Assembly (NCBI GenBank): GCA_041879425.1 | Contig: CP090854.1 | Span: 186,001-250,000, forward strand | Length of the DNA: 64,000 nucleotides | Source: Vibrio pomeroyi | Lineage (GTDB): Bacteria > Pseudomonadota > Gammaproteobacteria > Enterobacterales > Vibrionaceae | Direction: 5' to 3' | Shown here: in pieces, positions 62,835-64,000 of the stretch | Numbering within the stretch: position 1 is the first letter of the stretch | How the letters are laid out: each line of letters opens with the position of its first letter | Position numbers and translations under genes: made by a program | Notes under the pieces: model-generated | What the model saw: only the letters and a program-made list of their open reading frames with translations | Databases searched by the model: none | What the model was told of the DNA's origin: nothing

Positions 62835-64000
62835 TTGATTAATCACCATACCGTCGATTTTAAAAGGGCTTTTTTAAGCCTGACCGCCATTTTTTTAGTA
62901 GTTTTGAGCTTGTTGCTCGTTGATTCAGCGGAAGAATCAGATAAACAGTATGGAATTGAAAACCAAGGCGTGACACGCTCTTTAACCGAGCTCACACAGA
63001 TCATTAATGCGCTTGAGTACAACATCACTGCGCTTTACCCATTGCATGGAGATACTTATGTATTCTCGCATGACAAAAAGGTAGACGGTGAGACGTGTTA
63101 CTTCATTAGTGAGGAGCAGCAAGCCCCTCGTTTTGACTTTATGTTCTCTGGCCCGAGCGAGATGTGCGACCCTAATTCAGAACTTCACTCTGAAGCGGCC
63201 AAGCGCTTATTCATCGCACCTACCATGGCTTATTTCGCCAATACTATAGAGACCATCTCTGCGATTTACTTCATCTCGAAAGAGAAGTTCATCATCTCTT
63301 CACCTTCTGACTTTGCTAGCTACATTAAGGGCGATACCTTTGATTCGGTCGTGAACAGCCGTCCTTATTGGGTGAATACGATTCGCTTTGGTCTCTCTCA
63401 GGGCAAAGAGCAGGTGGTGTATACCGGGCAATATGATGACTACCTTACCGGGAAAAAAGTCGTGACTTTAACCAAAGGGATCTACGTCAATGGTGAGTTT
63501 AAAGGGGTGTTAGGTGTTGATGGTTATGTCTCTAATCTCGTATCGAATCCAGCACATGGTTATGAGGTGACGAGTGTCAGAGGTGCCAACAAATATGGCC
63601 TGATGGACTTTACCCATTCACGACCTTTGTATGTCGATGGCATCAACACACAACTCTACCTGACTATCGAAGAGGATAAGAGCGAGCACTTCTTACATGT
63701 GTTGGAGATGGAGCGGGTTCAGTTATTCATTTTACTGGTTTTGTATTTTGTATCAGCCTTGTCACTGTGGCGCTTTTATACCAAGCAAGAACATAAGCGT
63801 TTAAACGATTTAGCGATGCAAGATCCACTGACAGGGTTATTGAATCGACGCGGTTTTGAAGCTCGATTATTGGCACAAGATGAAGAGCCGATTATTGGTG
63901 TTGGCGTGTTTGATATCGATGACTTCAAGGTGGTGAACGATCAACATGGCCATAAAGTAGGAGACGAGGTGATCTGCCACGTTGCTCAACTGATGATGAA
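62835..64000 (+). CDS. membrane-bound GGDEF-domain protein (3' truncated by window)
   Basis: The frame is open to the window end. I place the start tentatively at TTG 62835; a stop at 62808 bounds it. Residues 12-30 form a membrane helix (FLSLTAIFLVVLSLLLV). An extracytoplasmic sensor of about 260 residues (ALEYNITALYPLHGDTYVFSHD ... GVLGVDGYVSNLVS) resembling a Cache fold follows, then a second helix (VQLFILLVLYFVSALSLW) and DPLTGLLNRRGFEARL with FDIDDFKVVNDQHGHKVGDEVI, the opening of a GGDEF domain. The GGDEF active site itself is beyond 64000. It likely makes cyclic di-GMP in response to an external signal. Confidence 0.85.
   Translation, partial: MINHHTVDFKRAFLSLTAIFLVVLSLLLVDSAEESDKQYGIENQGVTRSLTELTQIINALEYNITALYPLHGDTYVFSHDKKVDGETCYFISEEQQAPRFDFMFSGPSEMCDPNSELHSEAAKRLFIAPTMAYFANTIETISAIYFISKEKFIISSPSDFASYIKGDTFDSVVNSRPYWVNTIRFGLSQGKEQVVYTGQYDDYLTGKKVVTLTKGIYVNGEFKGVLGVDGYVSNLVSNPAHGYEVTSVRGANKYGLMDFTHSRPLYVDGINTQLYLTIEEDKSEHFLHVLEMERVQLFILLVLYFVSALSLWRFYTKQEHKRLNDLAMQDPLTGLLNRRGFEARLLAQDEEPIIGVGVFDIDDFKVVNDQHGHKVGDEVICHVAQLMM

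Noticed and set aside
62800..62836. ATG 62800 as the start of the GGDEF protein
   Set aside because: That frame (MFDKFPAMIYML) stops at 62838 and is not the GGDEF frame; joining them would need a frameshift I cannot support.

Overview
The window reads as a chromosomal segment of a marine Vibrio, most likely of the Splendidus clade. The basis is the gfcABCD/yjbEFGH plus wza-wzb-wzc group beside O-antigen and capsule genes, RfaH-type ops elements, groESL and gpmI, alginate-degradation genes, and many short dispersed intergenic repeats. No database search was possible, so the genus is an inference from gene content and style.

Region 1 (1-9046) is the end of a surface-polysaccharide operon on the + strand. 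It encodes a truncated glycosyltransferase, an EpsG-type polymerase, three more glycosyltransferases, a hexapeptide acetyltransferase, and then manC, manB and manA for GDP-mannose. It ends at a strong bidirectional hairpin at 9153-9177. Region 2 (9293-11910) holds wecA on the - strand and a Wzz-type chain-length regulator on the + strand. Region 3 (12105-21071) is the export block: gfcA-D (yjbE-H), an ops element, then wza, wzb and wzc. Region 4 (21334-24643) is a small phage-like cassette (3TM holin, T7-lysozyme-like amidase, a hypothetical protein, a divergent winged-helix protein and a small protein) embedded in the polysaccharide locus.

Region 5 (24675-44620) is a second, very AT-rich polysaccharide operon behind a promoter and a second ops/JUMPstart. 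It encodes a HAD phosphatase, a fused nucleotidyltransferase/kinase, a second nucleotidyltransferase, two WavE-like proteins, a PglK-like ABC flippase, a putative toroid protein, a Wzy-like polymerase, an OafA-type acyltransferase and two glycosyltransferases. It closes with a bacillosamine-type set (PglC, PglD, MaoC, PglE, Ugd, PglF-like). Wza/Wzc would export or control the chain length of the product.

Region 6 (44778-52207) is housekeeping: a small acidic protein, gpmI, a ParE/Phd toxin-antitoxin pair, ogt, a MATE pump, and heat-shock-regulated groES-groEL. Dispersed repeats fill the gaps. Region 7 (52125-61757) looks like a 9.6-kb island at the 3' end of groEL. It is bounded by near-identical copies of the last codons of groEL and carries an IS1111-type element, a decayed IS200-type element, a LysR regulator, a sodium symporter, an acetyltransferase, a PL15-type oligoalginate lyase and a secreted PL7 alginate lyase. 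Region 8 (61797-64000) resumes the presumed ancestral order, with a terminator, a secreted repeat protein and a truncated membrane GGDEF protein.
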